From positions 62,001 through 126,000 of the forward strand of contig NOWV01000043.1 of the NCBI GenBank assembly GCA_003344405.1: a stretch of DNA of 64,000 nucleotides, written 5' to 3'. Both the position numbers and the translations under genes were made by a program. This DNA is from Trichoplax sp. H2 (lineage: Eukaryota > Placozoa > Uniplacotomia > Trichoplacea). The notes beneath the pieces were generated by a model. That model did no database searches and was not told where the DNA came from. It saw only the letters and a list, made by a program, of their open reading frames with translations. This document shows, piece after piece, positions 26,272 through 38,315 of this stretch (position 1 is its first letter; each line of letters begins with the position of its first letter).

Positions 26272-28746
26272 TTATAATTTACGCCACATGACTAAAAACA
26301 CTGGGAAATGGTATTCAACAATATCCTTTCCAGTGCTCTCTATCAGTGCTTCAGATATTCTAGAATAAGAGGTTTAATTTGATTAGTTAGTATAACTACT
26401 TCCTTTGTAATAGGCTTGTAAGATCTCTCTTACTTTACTTCACTTATATTTGATCAATTTGCTAGAATTAGAAAAACACTATAACTTTCTATAGTACTTA
26501 GGACTTAAAACTAAAGTATTACTTTGCTAGTTAATACAGAAGGGATCTTAAAATTTACGCGGCTCTACAAGGCTATAAGATATTGAAACTAAATCAGTAT
26601 ACTGCTAATGGATTTGGCATGAAACTGTCATTGCAACGTACGGATAACTTTTTTACTCTCAATTTCGGAGCATACAAGTGATTATAATATATCCAATAAA
26701 TTATATAAATGATAAGTGTCGGAAAGAGATTAAGTAAATGATGTATTTTCATGCTTTACAAGCTTTTATTTACATCAGTCATAAGAATAATTGAAATAAT
26801 ACTTATTTTTTAGGAGTTTTCTGCTAGTATAATTCATCTAATGAGGCATTTTTAACACGATAATACGCATACTATAGTAGTGTTAGTAAATATCAGTAGC
26901 TATCCGTTACAGTTAACTACATCCAATCCTTTCTCGAAAATTCTTTAATTTTTAATTGACCGACTACATGAATTTGATTGAATACCTTACACGACGATAC
27001 TATAAGTGTAAGTAGTTAGACGAATCTAACTTATGTAATAAAATGAAATTTGATAAAAAACTGTACGAGCAGATCTTGTTTTGGTTTTGAGAAGATGCTT
27101 TATCACAATGAGTTACGTAGTAAGAAAACAAGGATTGTTTACTCTAATCCTTGGCTAGATTTGAACGCTAATGTTGTAATTTGATGTAGCAATCAAAGGA
27201 ACGGTAAAATGCTAAATTACAAGTATTTTCTATCCATTGAACTTACTTTGCTCCTAATTCCGGTAATGGATCCGTCGATACATCACGTAACAATCGGTTA
27301 CAAGTAGCCCATGATCGGATGAAATTGATGAATTCGTCTAATGTCATACTACCCTTCATAGCCATTTCATCATTCCTAATTTTATTTTTAAGTACACTAT
27401 TATCTACTTACACTCTACCCTAATTTAAAAAAATAGTCTATTCCAAGTTTTATCTTATTCAGCAGTTAAACTGAACTTTACCCTGATAATTAAATTTTGT
27501 CAACTTTAATTGGAAGAATGAATAAGTGATATGGACTAATTCAAATTATTTTAATACTATTTACTGAAGCTATAAGTTTTCTCTCAGATTGCTATCATAA
27601 AACGTGCTTTATCAATTTAAATTTATGCCTTGTAATAACAAGATCGAATGAAAGTCGTAATTATCAAGTTCCGTTATTACCTGGCATGATCTTTATACGG
27701 AAGCTCAATATGAGCATATCCATTATCATTGTACCATTTCTTCAGAAAATAGTCTTTTAAAGTTACGTTAACAAACTATGAAAATGAAAAAGTGAGAATA
27801 GTCATGAGGTCCAAGGTGATACAAGAGTATAAAACTAGCGTTTCCTACAACGCTTATTATAGCAATATACTGAATATAACGCTATAAACATTATGAACAA
27901 AAAATGACTACATAATTCGATGAAAAATGATCTTTAACATAAGATGGAAACTGTAAATGATGAATTGCTAGTTGATAAAATATTCTTCGCAACTATCGAG
28001 ATCATCCTATACTGATATCTACGCTTATCTAACTCAATCTATCTAAATCATAGTTTAGGTTCATATAAGATTGTCCAACATCCATAGCTGTTTGATCAAT
28101 ACTATATATACTCGTGTATAGAAAGTAACTTAGAATACGTGTAAAAAGTCAGTCAAACTGAATTCTTGTTTGGATAATTCAATTGCAAGCATAACAGCCA
28201 CGGTAACACATAGAAGAACATTTAAGGTAAAAGAAGGCATCGATCAATTTCTTGACTTACATGATCAAATAGTTGGTTAGCCTTCTCGCTATTAGTAATA
28301 GTACACACTTTATATGCATATAAAGCTAAACAACCTCGGCCAGGTTTTAATATCCGGTCCACTTCTGCAAAAAATTTCTCTTCATCTAGGCCATGCAATG
28401 CTTGAGCACATGTCACAAGATCGACACTGTTGTCTTCACATGGCAATTGGTAAGCTGAACCAATTTCAAATTGAACATTTTCAACTTTATTAATGCTGGA
28501 TGCCTCTTCAATTTGGGAATGGCTAGCATCTAGCCCTTTAACTTGCTTAAAATACTGGCCTAAAGGTTGGGTACATAAGCCTGGTCCACAGGCGACATCA
28601 ATGGCAAAATCCAACGGAGATTCCTCAACGCGTTGACGAACAAAATTGGCTATCTCTGAATAAAGCTGAGGAGGATAGGTTGGTCTAAATCGAGAATAAT
28701 TTTGGGATACACCAGGAATATTAAATAAAGATGAATAAGTAGTCAT
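26272..28746 (-). CDS. class I SAM-dependent methyltransferase MT-1
   Basis: A small cytosolic type-11 methyltransferase, related in layout to trans-aconitate / CRG1-like methyltransferases; the substrate is unknown. Four exons join in phase: 28261-28746, 27681-27775, 27247-27375, 26272-26359, giving 265 aa. It begins with the family's PGVSQNYSRFRPTYP. The SAM-binding motif I is DVACGPG (residues 50-56), with the motif II acid in GLDASHSQ (about 71-78). The post-II motif is VDLVTCAQALHGLD (about 108-121), followed by LKPGRGCLALYAY. The C-terminal part holds FLKKWYNDNGYAHIELPYKD, DEFINFIRSWATCNRLLR and a last strand FPVFLVMWRKL. It is a close paralogue of MT-2, with all four exon lengths identical, and lies head-to-head with ENT-B. 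Confidence 0.92.
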
Positions 28747-31700
28747 TTTGCTGCTTTTTTGGTATACTATAATAAAGTAAGTTAACCTTCACAATATAAA
28801 TTGTCTACTAATTCGACAATGAGACTGACGGAAGTTTCTTTAAGGAAAATCGATAAAATAATACTACGCAAAAAGGTCAAACTTTTAAATATCCAAATTG
28901 TGCAATCTAGTATAATCAATCATCGTGCACGATTGATTCAATTAGCAATCAATAAAATTCTCCAATGGGAATATTGAAAAGTAGCCATCCAAAGGATTGA
29001 TCTATATTAAATTGAGGCTACTATTGGTCATTTATGCCCAAATACGATTATGGCCAATAAACCAATAAGGTAAGTGCTTTCAGTTTAATTAATAAGTAGG
29101 TAGGGTTTGATGAAATTAATGGCGAAGACATAAAAGCAAATTGGTAAATCTCAAAGACATGCCAAAATGCACGCGCTAATAGAAAAGATGACGTCGTATT
29201 GGCTCAGCACCCTGGCTGAATTGTTCCAATGCCTAGACTGTTTAATTTTATACGATACCATATATTAACTATCCTCAATGAAGTATACTTATTTTTTTTA
29301 CGAAATTGGCATATCGATAGTAGTTTCAAGTCAGCCATAATAAAGGTTGGCTAAGAATCTTACCTAGTAGGGGGGGGGGATGTTTACGTGCTCTTTATAG
29401 TTCGATTTTTCCCTGTATGTTGCTACAGAAAATATTCTCAACCTAGAATATCAGTGGATAAGTGACGATGAAATCAATTTCGTGAATTACTAACTTAGCT
29501 AAATGCAGCAATAGTTGCAAATTTTAAAATAATGAAATGATCTTTAAATTAATCGTGTATATAAATCGAACCGACATTAAGAAATTCGTATTTCTAATGT
29601 GAAAGTAATCTATTGTTAAGGTATGCAATATCAATGCTATCAAACATAATATTATCAACTGTAGAAGTAAACTCCATCTTCATTCCTAATCTTTATCAAA
29701 TCTTGACCCATAGCGGTATAAAGGTGTTAAAATAGATCAGTTTCGATAAAATTGGTTACGACTATAAAATCATATTTAAAATTAATTATTAGCCACAGAA
29801 AGCTAAATCTAATTTCTAGCATAAAAAATAATAGAGCCGGTAATTTCTAACACCCCATCGGCATATCGTAATCAACAAAGATAATTTTATGACTGCATAA
29901 TTGAGAGAAGCTGGAGAGATCAATAGAAATCTGTATTTAATGACAATCATTTTATTTTTGGCTTAAATTGAATTTTAATTTTATCCAGTTACAAATGAGC
30001 GAGTTTAGGTATTCTAACTATGATTAAATCAGCTGATGGTAAAAGAGATCATAAAATTTAACGTGTCCATAGATGTCAATTTCGCATATCACTACAGAAA
30101 TGATCAATTTCCTATACTATAGTACTCTCATCCTTTAACCGTTGCTACTCTTTAGTCTAGTAATTTTAAATTTGATAGCGCAATCATGATTTCTGTCGTT
30201 CCTAAATTCAATTTTGACCGTATGCTGCTCCGCTAATTTGTCAGTTGCCACGAGTGTAAGGGTTCAAATTTTGAGTAATTTAATTTATAATGCTAGCATC
30301 ACAATTGATAAAAAAGCAAAAGCCTTTATCATTGACAAGGTGATCAAATCTTTAACGAATTAAAACGAGCTATCACAAATTGGTAGTATCTATAACTACA
30401 GATTGAAAGATCTTGATAGAGTAAATCCCGTTACCGGTAATTGAGAGACAATTTAAGGCAACTTATTCGAAAGTCCCTGTTTTAATTCGAGGCCATTAGG
30501 CATAATTACCAAAAATAGAAGAGGTCGTAATCGAAATACGAGCTCTCATTCTTAACAGTGTGATGTATAACTTGAATTAATAATTGAAGATATATATTAA
30601 TTAAGCATCATAGTTCTGTATGTATAAGGACGTAATCGTATCATAACAAAAATAAAAGCCGCATTTAATGGGTAATTTACGATTAGAACCTAGACAAAAT
30701 AATATATTAATTACTTATAGAATTTTTTATGATGCTAAACTGCAATTTGTAACAGTCTAATAAATGAAAATACTTCAATTCTTTACTATGGCAATAATTA
30801 GATTAAAAGTAGATATAGAATTACCTTATAATTACGCAATCTACTCGATATACTAAGTGGTGCAACTAGAATGCTAAAAACTATATTTAGTTTTGTCTAT
30901 TTGGTATGATTTCTTATTCTTATTCTATTGCCGATATAATTGTCATTATGTTTTGATTGATTCCATGAAATTATTACTTTAGAAATTACCGTGTTTTTTC
31001 TAAAAGAACCAGTAATTAACAAATATCCAGAGGCCACAAAGGTTTGATTTTTATAATTGTTTTCAATATTATGTAATATTACACATTAGTTTATGTTGAG
31101 CGCAACTGCTAAGCGGCCTATTAATTTACGTACATTGGTATTTTATGGTTACCTAAGACTATTTAGCGAAGGTTGTGGCTTCTTGAATTGTCAAAAGATT
31201 ACAACCATGTCTAAATAGCTAATAAAACAGCTTAAAAAGCAAAGTTGCAACTCAAGAGATGATGGATACACAAAGGTAGAATTCAAGGCGACAGAACAGA
31301 TTTTCGTAGTAATGATTAATAATCTAATTATACTCTAAAACTCTGCATTCATTTAGATTGCTCAATCATTTAAGGACTACATAATTCAATTATTGTGCGA
31401 CCGGCACCCTTCCCTCACACGCTACATATGAAGATTCGAATTGCACGTGATTGCCATTTTTACCTTAGTCTGTAGTCTTTAATCATTCGCTGTCGAAATT
31501 GACCCTGATTGCAAACGTAATGTCGTAAAGTAATAAATTTAGCTTCCATATGGTGCAATCATACCATAATGATTACTAATGTAAAAGTTTGCTACAATAA
31601 TGCAATATTAGAATCTATGATTAGCGTTAGAAATACTGATGTACGTCTATGCTTTGATCTTCAAAACCTTTAGATTACGTTTATTTATCAAAACGATTAC

Positions 31701-31807
31701 CCAAATAATCACATTTGGTAAAGCATAAGCTCTATATCCCTTTTTGCTATCCTAAAAATATTGTTCATTTAAATTTTTCAATTTATAAATGCTTGAAAAA
31801 TACTATC
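28747..31807. other. intergenic region between divergent MT-1 and ENT-B
   Basis: 3.1 kb that should hold both promoters. No exon or element was recognised. A run of nine G occurs near 29370-29380, probably a simple-sequence tract. Confidence 0.4.
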
Positions 31808-34800
31808 ATGACTGTAGAAGATAATTCTAATCAGCCAATTATTGAAGAAAAAATTTTATTGGAAAAAAGAAGAGTACCTAAAGACAGGTAATGATGTCTG
31901 TCATATCTTGGTAATTATTTTGTTATTTATCACATACGTGAAATCATAAGTTGAACAGTCTCCATTCAGTTCTCTTTCTATGCTCGTTGATATCTAATAA
32001 AAGTCAAATTAATAAATTTCTCCATCGGCAATTATTCTCTTGACTAGATACAATTAGATACTTTAAAATTTATTTCGAATAAAGTATGCTAACACCATAA
32101 TTACTAAATCCATGAGATAACACTCGATCACGAATATTCTAAGTTGTAGAAAATTAGAACTTTATTAGATCTAATGTAAAGACTAGCTACACACAGCTCT
32201 ACTCTAGCCAAATACAACTACCGAAAGACTTCTAGAAAGAACAATCATAAAATGTAATGTCTCCTGCTTTTATACTCTCCGTAGCTTTCGCAGCTACAAT
32301 CAGCATAGCAGCTTTCTACCATAATTTACACATAGTCAAATTATTAGTAACAACATTTTATATCGGACCATCATTAATCCGATACGGAAACAACTACAGC
32401 ATCTCGGTAGATATTATTCTTAGCAGTCAAAGTACGGTAAACTAAGCATATCTTAATATATGAATTACTGTTCTATTTTTACTTCTAGCTTTAATAGTAG
32501 CTAAACACCTTACTATATATAGTCATTTGTACTGTAGCATAGAATCTACTATTACAGTCCATAGCAGCGAACTACCAAATACGTCTTAAGATAAATATAG
32601 AAAGATGCGCTTCTGTACATCTTACTAAACATAGCTAAAAGTCTACAATCAAAATACTGAGTTTCGTTACACTCCGATATGATAGAAAATAATTGTTTCA
32701 GTTTGAAGATCTATCCAGTCTTGGTTGATAATTGTCTACGAGTATACGGATAAGATCGCATAAACATTAAGCATTATTTTAAGGCTAAAAAAAATAGATA
32801 AGTAGCAGTAGATTCAGAATGATAATCACATAAATTGAATCTATTAAAGCGATGAATTTATACGGTATTATAAAGAACGGAATGTAATAAAAATTGTTAT
32901 AAATTCACATATCATTCTAATTAATATACCGTCTTACAGCAAAAATTTATTAAAAATATCTTCAAAACTTTTCCTCGAACTTAGTATGGAATATCGGATA
33001 AAATCGGATCTTAAAACATTAAAATTTCTAATTAGAATAGAATTGCTATTTTTAGTAACTTTGCTTTGCGTAAATGCGATATCGAGTCTTAAAACTGATA
33101 AAATGGATGATTAGTCTTAAAATCCAGACTATGAAACTGAATATTTTAATTATTAGTCTCAATAAATGATTTTTCTTTATTTTTATGCAGATTTCATCTG
33201 GTTTATATACTATTTTTTATCCTGGGTAATGCTAGTTCTCTTCCAATTCATATATTTATGACTGCCGAAGCGGTATGTAGGATTAGTCACTGATCACGAT
33301 AAGATTTGACTTTTAGCAGATTTTTTATTTGAATAGTTATAATTCAAGAATCAACAAGTGTTCATTGAAAACTAGTTTTTATATTTAATTCTTCATTAGT
33401 ATTATTCTGTCAAGCTGAAAGGAACTCCATATCAATATAACTTTGAAAATTATATCATAGTAGCATACTCAATTTCAACTATTTTCGCCTCAGCAGCTAA
33501 TTTGCGATTACTTAAATCGTAAGTATAAGCGTAGCTATAATAAATAAGTAATGCGCTGTCGTAAATAAACAATCAGGTCTCCATGATTTCATGCTTTAGT
33601 GGATTGTATGAAATAAAGCATTAGCTATTTCATAATAGCTTGCCAACACTATTGCTACTAAGCCTTTAGTAAGCACCAAAGACTGTATTTATTATTTTGA
33701 CTACAATGCTATTTTCTTAGTAGTGGGCTAAGTATCACACTTTTACCGTATACTAAATAGATGATATGAAATAATTAACATAAAGTATTGATATACCATA
33801 TAAATATAGATTGTTCTATCTTATTAATAACTGAAATAGCATAAAGAATATGCAAAATTTTATTTCATTTATTGATAGATAAGTTATAGTAATTGAAATC
33901 CTTGGTAAATTTTGACTGCAATAATCAAGCGTATCAAAGAATAATCATGTCTATTTTTTATTCTAGGATAAATGTCATGCACCGAATGATATTTGGCTTA
34001 ATAGTTTTAACTATATCTTTCATTTTTACTGCTTTTATGTCTAAACTGGACACCACAAATTGTAAGAAGATGATTGGATTCGTCTTTACATTTCTGATAA
34101 CCACTCATAGTAGTTAAAATAATTAATGAAAATTACGTTTTTCCAGTTCAATGCTGTAGTGTCGCTTACTGCCAATAGAGATTAAGAGTTACTTGATCAA
34201 AAACATTATTGCTACTTAGTGATATCTTAAATATACTGTTAACGAACAGCAGCAGCTGTGTACGAATGGGTTGCGATTATGTTCAGTATTTTAGGTGGAC
34301 TTTAAGACAAACAAATAATTTTTATTCACTCTGATAGGGAAAATTACATTCTTTGCTCTGACCATTATAACCGTCATTCTTACTGGTTGTAAGTGAAAAA
34401 TTCTTAGAGTAGCACATTACGGTAGTTAAATCATTTAGTAGCTGATGAAGTCGATCTTATAATGAAATGAAAGATTTGAAATTGTTGAATTAGAGTTGCA
34501 ATCTCAATTATATGTTATGACTATCCTATTTTTGTGTATATACAGTGTTTGGAAATTCTATGTATCAATCTAGTCTTTATGGATTAGTTGGTGTATTTCC
34601 CAAGAACTATAGTCAAGCTGTTCAGTGTGGTCAGGTATTGTGGAGACCAATACTTAACTTTTTCGTAAAATATAGTATTTCTAAAATTAATATAAATATT
34701 GTAAATATAACTATAATTAGCATCGAAATATGCATATTTACTGGTGTATAATGTATGATTCAGTAACGAAGAAGTTTTTATGCGGAATATTACGATATGA

Positions 34801-37270
34801 AAGTGGCAATAGAACTAGCGTTGGAATAATGAGTATAGCTATTATTATAATAATTTAATAAAATTTTTATTATGTTTCATCTCGAATAAAATACCAGTAT
34901 GCAAATACAGCTCTTCAAATATATGCAATTATAGGATAGAAAATTATACTTAATTTATAGATACATAGGCAATAAAATTTTGAAAAATATAGGCACAAAT
35001 ATATGTAAACAGAAGTGTAACAATAATACAGTATAATAAATTTGGTTAGTTTCTTTTGAGGTCGTTATAACATTTATTTCAATCACGATATTTTATAGGC
35101 TTTATCGGCGATTCTTACCGCTTTAGCAAGCATTATTTCCCTGATCGGTATGTCCTATATCGGCTTATAGAGAGTCAAAATTAAGGAATAAATATACCAA
35201 AGATAGACTTTTAATAACAGAAAACAGTCTTTATAAATTGATAGATTTTAATAATGCTGCAATCATCTTTGCTCTAGTTGGGAAATCTGTTTATGATAGT
35301 GGACTTGGTTATTTTTCCAGTGGTGTTGTTCTTCTTATGCTTTGTATGTGCATTCAATTTCTCCTTGGAAGGGTGGTAAGCTGGGCATGATATTGCTGCT
35401 TCCTTTAATTATACAAAATGAATTTTAGATAATTAATCATTCCGTAATATATTCTTTTCCATCAAAATAGGAATTCGCAAAGTATTATATGCGAAATTTA
35501 GAGTGCGGTACTTTATAAAAATTATCTACTATTAATAAAAATAATATATGAGTAAATAAGTTACAATAAAATCTTCTTCTAAGATAAAGAATGATCTTAC
35601 AAATTTAATTTTAAAGGTAAGAAAGCCGTAGAAAAAATTACCTTAATTGAAGAAGATGGTGAGGAAATGGACGAAGAAATTAAGCCGACGTATAATCGAA
35701 AGCTGAGCAACTACCAAAGGATAAATTACGTCTTTAAAGAGGTTAGGATAAAGATCCATTCTATTTTTTATTCATTTTGGCAATTTCAATACGTAGTTGT
35801 AATATCTAATTCAATGATAGACTTGGCCAACAACTGTCGCATTATTCACCTGCTACACCGTAACCTATACAGTCTATCCAGCAATTTGTTCTCGTGTTGC
35901 ATCCGTTGATAGGGGTGATAATGACTTATTTACAGGTATATTAATGGATCTTGGCTTAAAATTTAAGCCTGCAATTATAAGTTATGCCTTCAACTATCAA
36001 ACTCTGCTATTAAATGGCCTTGAAATAAAATGAATTATCAACGCAGGCCTGATAGTATCGCATTATCCTCTACGGGATATACGTAGTTTAAAATTTTTAA
36101 AATTTTAAATCTGCCTTCTAAATGAAATAAAAAAAAATCTTTGCAAAACTATTTTATATAAGAGCTATGGAGATAAAAATTAATGTGACATTGGTATAAA
36201 TTATAAATAATAAAGCATATTGAACGGCTGGTTCGGATGTTTTAAAGCAATTAATTCAAATATTTACCGTGCCAAAGTCTTATCGCACAGTTTCCGATCA
36301 TGCAATATAAAGTACTATCAACTCTATTAATCCGTGCTACAATAATTAACGAATGTTCCAATAGAAATACAACAAACTAAAATTTTCTGAGACATTCAGT
36401 TTAGATGGAGTAACAACAGCCTTCACTTTTGTTTCGACTATAATTTGCATTATAATGAGATTGATTATCATCTATCGGTCAATATGGTGTAAAACTCGGC
36501 AATTTTTATATTTTTCGTTTTAACTTTTAGGTAAATTATATATTCCGATAACGACATTTCTATTGTTTGCTACTGCTGATATGGTAGGAAGGACAATCTC
36601 TGTTTGGGTATTATGGGTGAGTACGTTAAAATCAACTGGGATCTCATTGAAATAAATGGATTTAGGATTAATCATTTGTATTGCTGATGAAAATACGTAG
36701 CTCAGATTTATCTTCTGAATCTTTTTAGCCTAGCGCCAAAAGAGGGATAACCTTAATGATATTATCTCTTGGTAGAATTATTTTTATTCCTTTAATCTTT
36801 TACTGCAATGCTCAACCAAGGAGGAAATCGATACCAGTATTAATTCCCAACGATGCTGCCTATGTATTGATCATTACACTATTCGCATTAAGTCATGGGT
36901 ACATTAAAGCAATAGGAGTAATGCATGCACCAATGTGAGTTGTCTTGGAATGACTCTCATTTAAATCTATCATGAAATTATTGCTTTTTGTATAGCAATA
37001 TTCATAAATTAGGAAGTAGTAAATTTATGGGTTTTTTTATCCTACATTTATTAGAATTGCATTGATATAAAATTGTTTTACTTTAAAGGCAAATTTTTTA
37101 AGTTTTAAGTCATTGATCACTTTTACCTTACCATGAATCAATTCTTTCATAACAGGCGTGTTAACTCAAGTTATCGTGAATCTGCAGGATCTATGTCCTA
37201 TTTTGCAATAGTTTCTGGTTTTGGTATAGGATCAGCGCTATCTTTCCTTGTGGCTGCTGTACTTTATTGA
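31808..37270 (+). CDS. equilibrative nucleoside transporter ENT-B (SLC29-like)
   Basis: Complete ENT-family membrane carrier, 448 aa, 14 exons: 31808-31887, 33191-33272, 33400-33518, 33967-34061, 34338-34388, 34546-34634, 35099-35147, 35278-35375, 35471-35507, 35617-35741, 35821-35935, 36531-36616, 36729-36934, 37156-37270. An N-terminal polar tail (EEKILLEKRRVPKDR) is followed by the first helix. Then come the conserved loop KLKGTPYQYNFENYI, SSLYGLVGVFPKNYSQ, the acidic cytosolic loop EEDGEEMDEEIKP, ADMVGRTISVWVLW, LIFYCNAQPRRK and a final helix GIGSALSFLVAAV. Exons 2-9, 11 and 12 equal those of ENT-A in length. A poly(A) signal AATAAA sits at 37375-37380. Intron 1 contains a solo LTR at 32113-32671. 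Confidence 0.93.
32113..32671 (-). mobile_element. solo LTR, copy 1, inside ENT-B intron 1
   Basis: About 559 bp similar along its length to the LTRs at 51107-51656 and, inverted, 61897-62445. On the minus strand it runs TGT...TCA. It carries a TATA-box stretch near 32270 (TTTTATA on this strand), but the AATAAA signal seen in copies 2 and 3 has decayed here. The flanking 5-mers (ATCCA and CTCCG) agree at three of five bases, suggesting an old insertion. The 62-aa open frame at 32257-32445 is LTR sequence, not a gene. Confidence 0.7.
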
Positions 37271-37880
37271 TGAGCAGAATTTGAAGTAGATAAATACGTT
37301 TATTTGTGATTGCTCTGCTGTGTTATAACTGTTGTACCGTTATAAATTTGTATATTAGTGTATTTTTTATATCGAATAAAGGTATGCAAATTATTATGAT
37401 TAGTGCATCACTTAATGATCTAAATGATCTTAATCTTACGGTTGTAGTGTGCTACAGTATTTCTAAATTGTAAGTAGAAAGAGTAAAGGTAAAGAAATAA
37501 GCAATTTTTGGCTAATCGTATTAAATTATGGAAATTTTAGCCAATCAAATTAGATTATAACTTTATTTATATGCATCTTTTAGCAATTCCATAGATGATA
37601 TGCTGTAATTTATTTTACTGTATGGGCATTTCATAATTATAATCCACAATAATTGTGTAAAGAAATTATGACATTTAATCGAAATTGTGTAAACATTTGA
37701 ACTATTTTGCGCAGTTACATGTTTTGAAATGGGCTAGTAAATATAAGAAAAGCTTATGCTATAGATTAGTTAGCCGTGATTCATAAATTAAGTACAGGCT
37801 ATAACTGGAATGATGAAACAGCGCACATTAACTATTTGCAATATGCACATAAACAGCTATAAGTAAGAAAGAGGAATATT
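37271..37880. other. ENT-B 3' flank
   Basis: Contains the AATAAA at 37375-37380. Otherwise no feature recognised. Confidence 0.4.
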
Positions 37881-38240
37881 AAAATCTTAATTCATGAGCG
37901 TGAATAAGACCAACAATAAAGCTATCAATCTACTCAAGCTATCGGTAACAAAGTAATTCTAAAAGAAGATAGAAGGGTAATAAAATCTTTATTCACTAGC
38001 GTGAATAACATCAATAGTTAAAGCTATTAACCTAATCAAGATGTTGATAATATAGTAATTTTAAATGAAGAAATAGCAGCAATTGTCTTTCTTTACCAGT
38101 GCACGTAAGATTAGTAGTTGAGCTATCAATCTACTCAAAATAATCGAGAATATAGCAATTGTAAAGAAGAAAAAAGAGCAATAAGACCTTAATTTCCGAT
38201 CGCAAATAAGATCAATAATTTAGTTATTATTTACCTTCTC
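37881..38240. repeat. degenerate tandem repeat, unit about 100 bp
   Basis: Three to four diverged units, each containing a form of AGCTATCAATCTACTCAA, a GTAATTCTAAA..GAAGA stretch and a (T)AATAAGATC or TAACATCAATA segment. Non-coding. It occupies the place where the last two exons of the ENT-C pseudogene would be expected. Confidence 0.55.
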
Positions 38241-38315
38241 AACATAATTGGCAATTGAGTACATTTCTGCATGTATCTGTATATTCCCTATAGAAAGATT
38301 GATAATATGGATTAC

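Noticed and set aside
32257-32445. 62-aa open frame with a signal-peptide-like start
   Set aside because: It is inside solo LTR copy 1 and is broken in the other copies.
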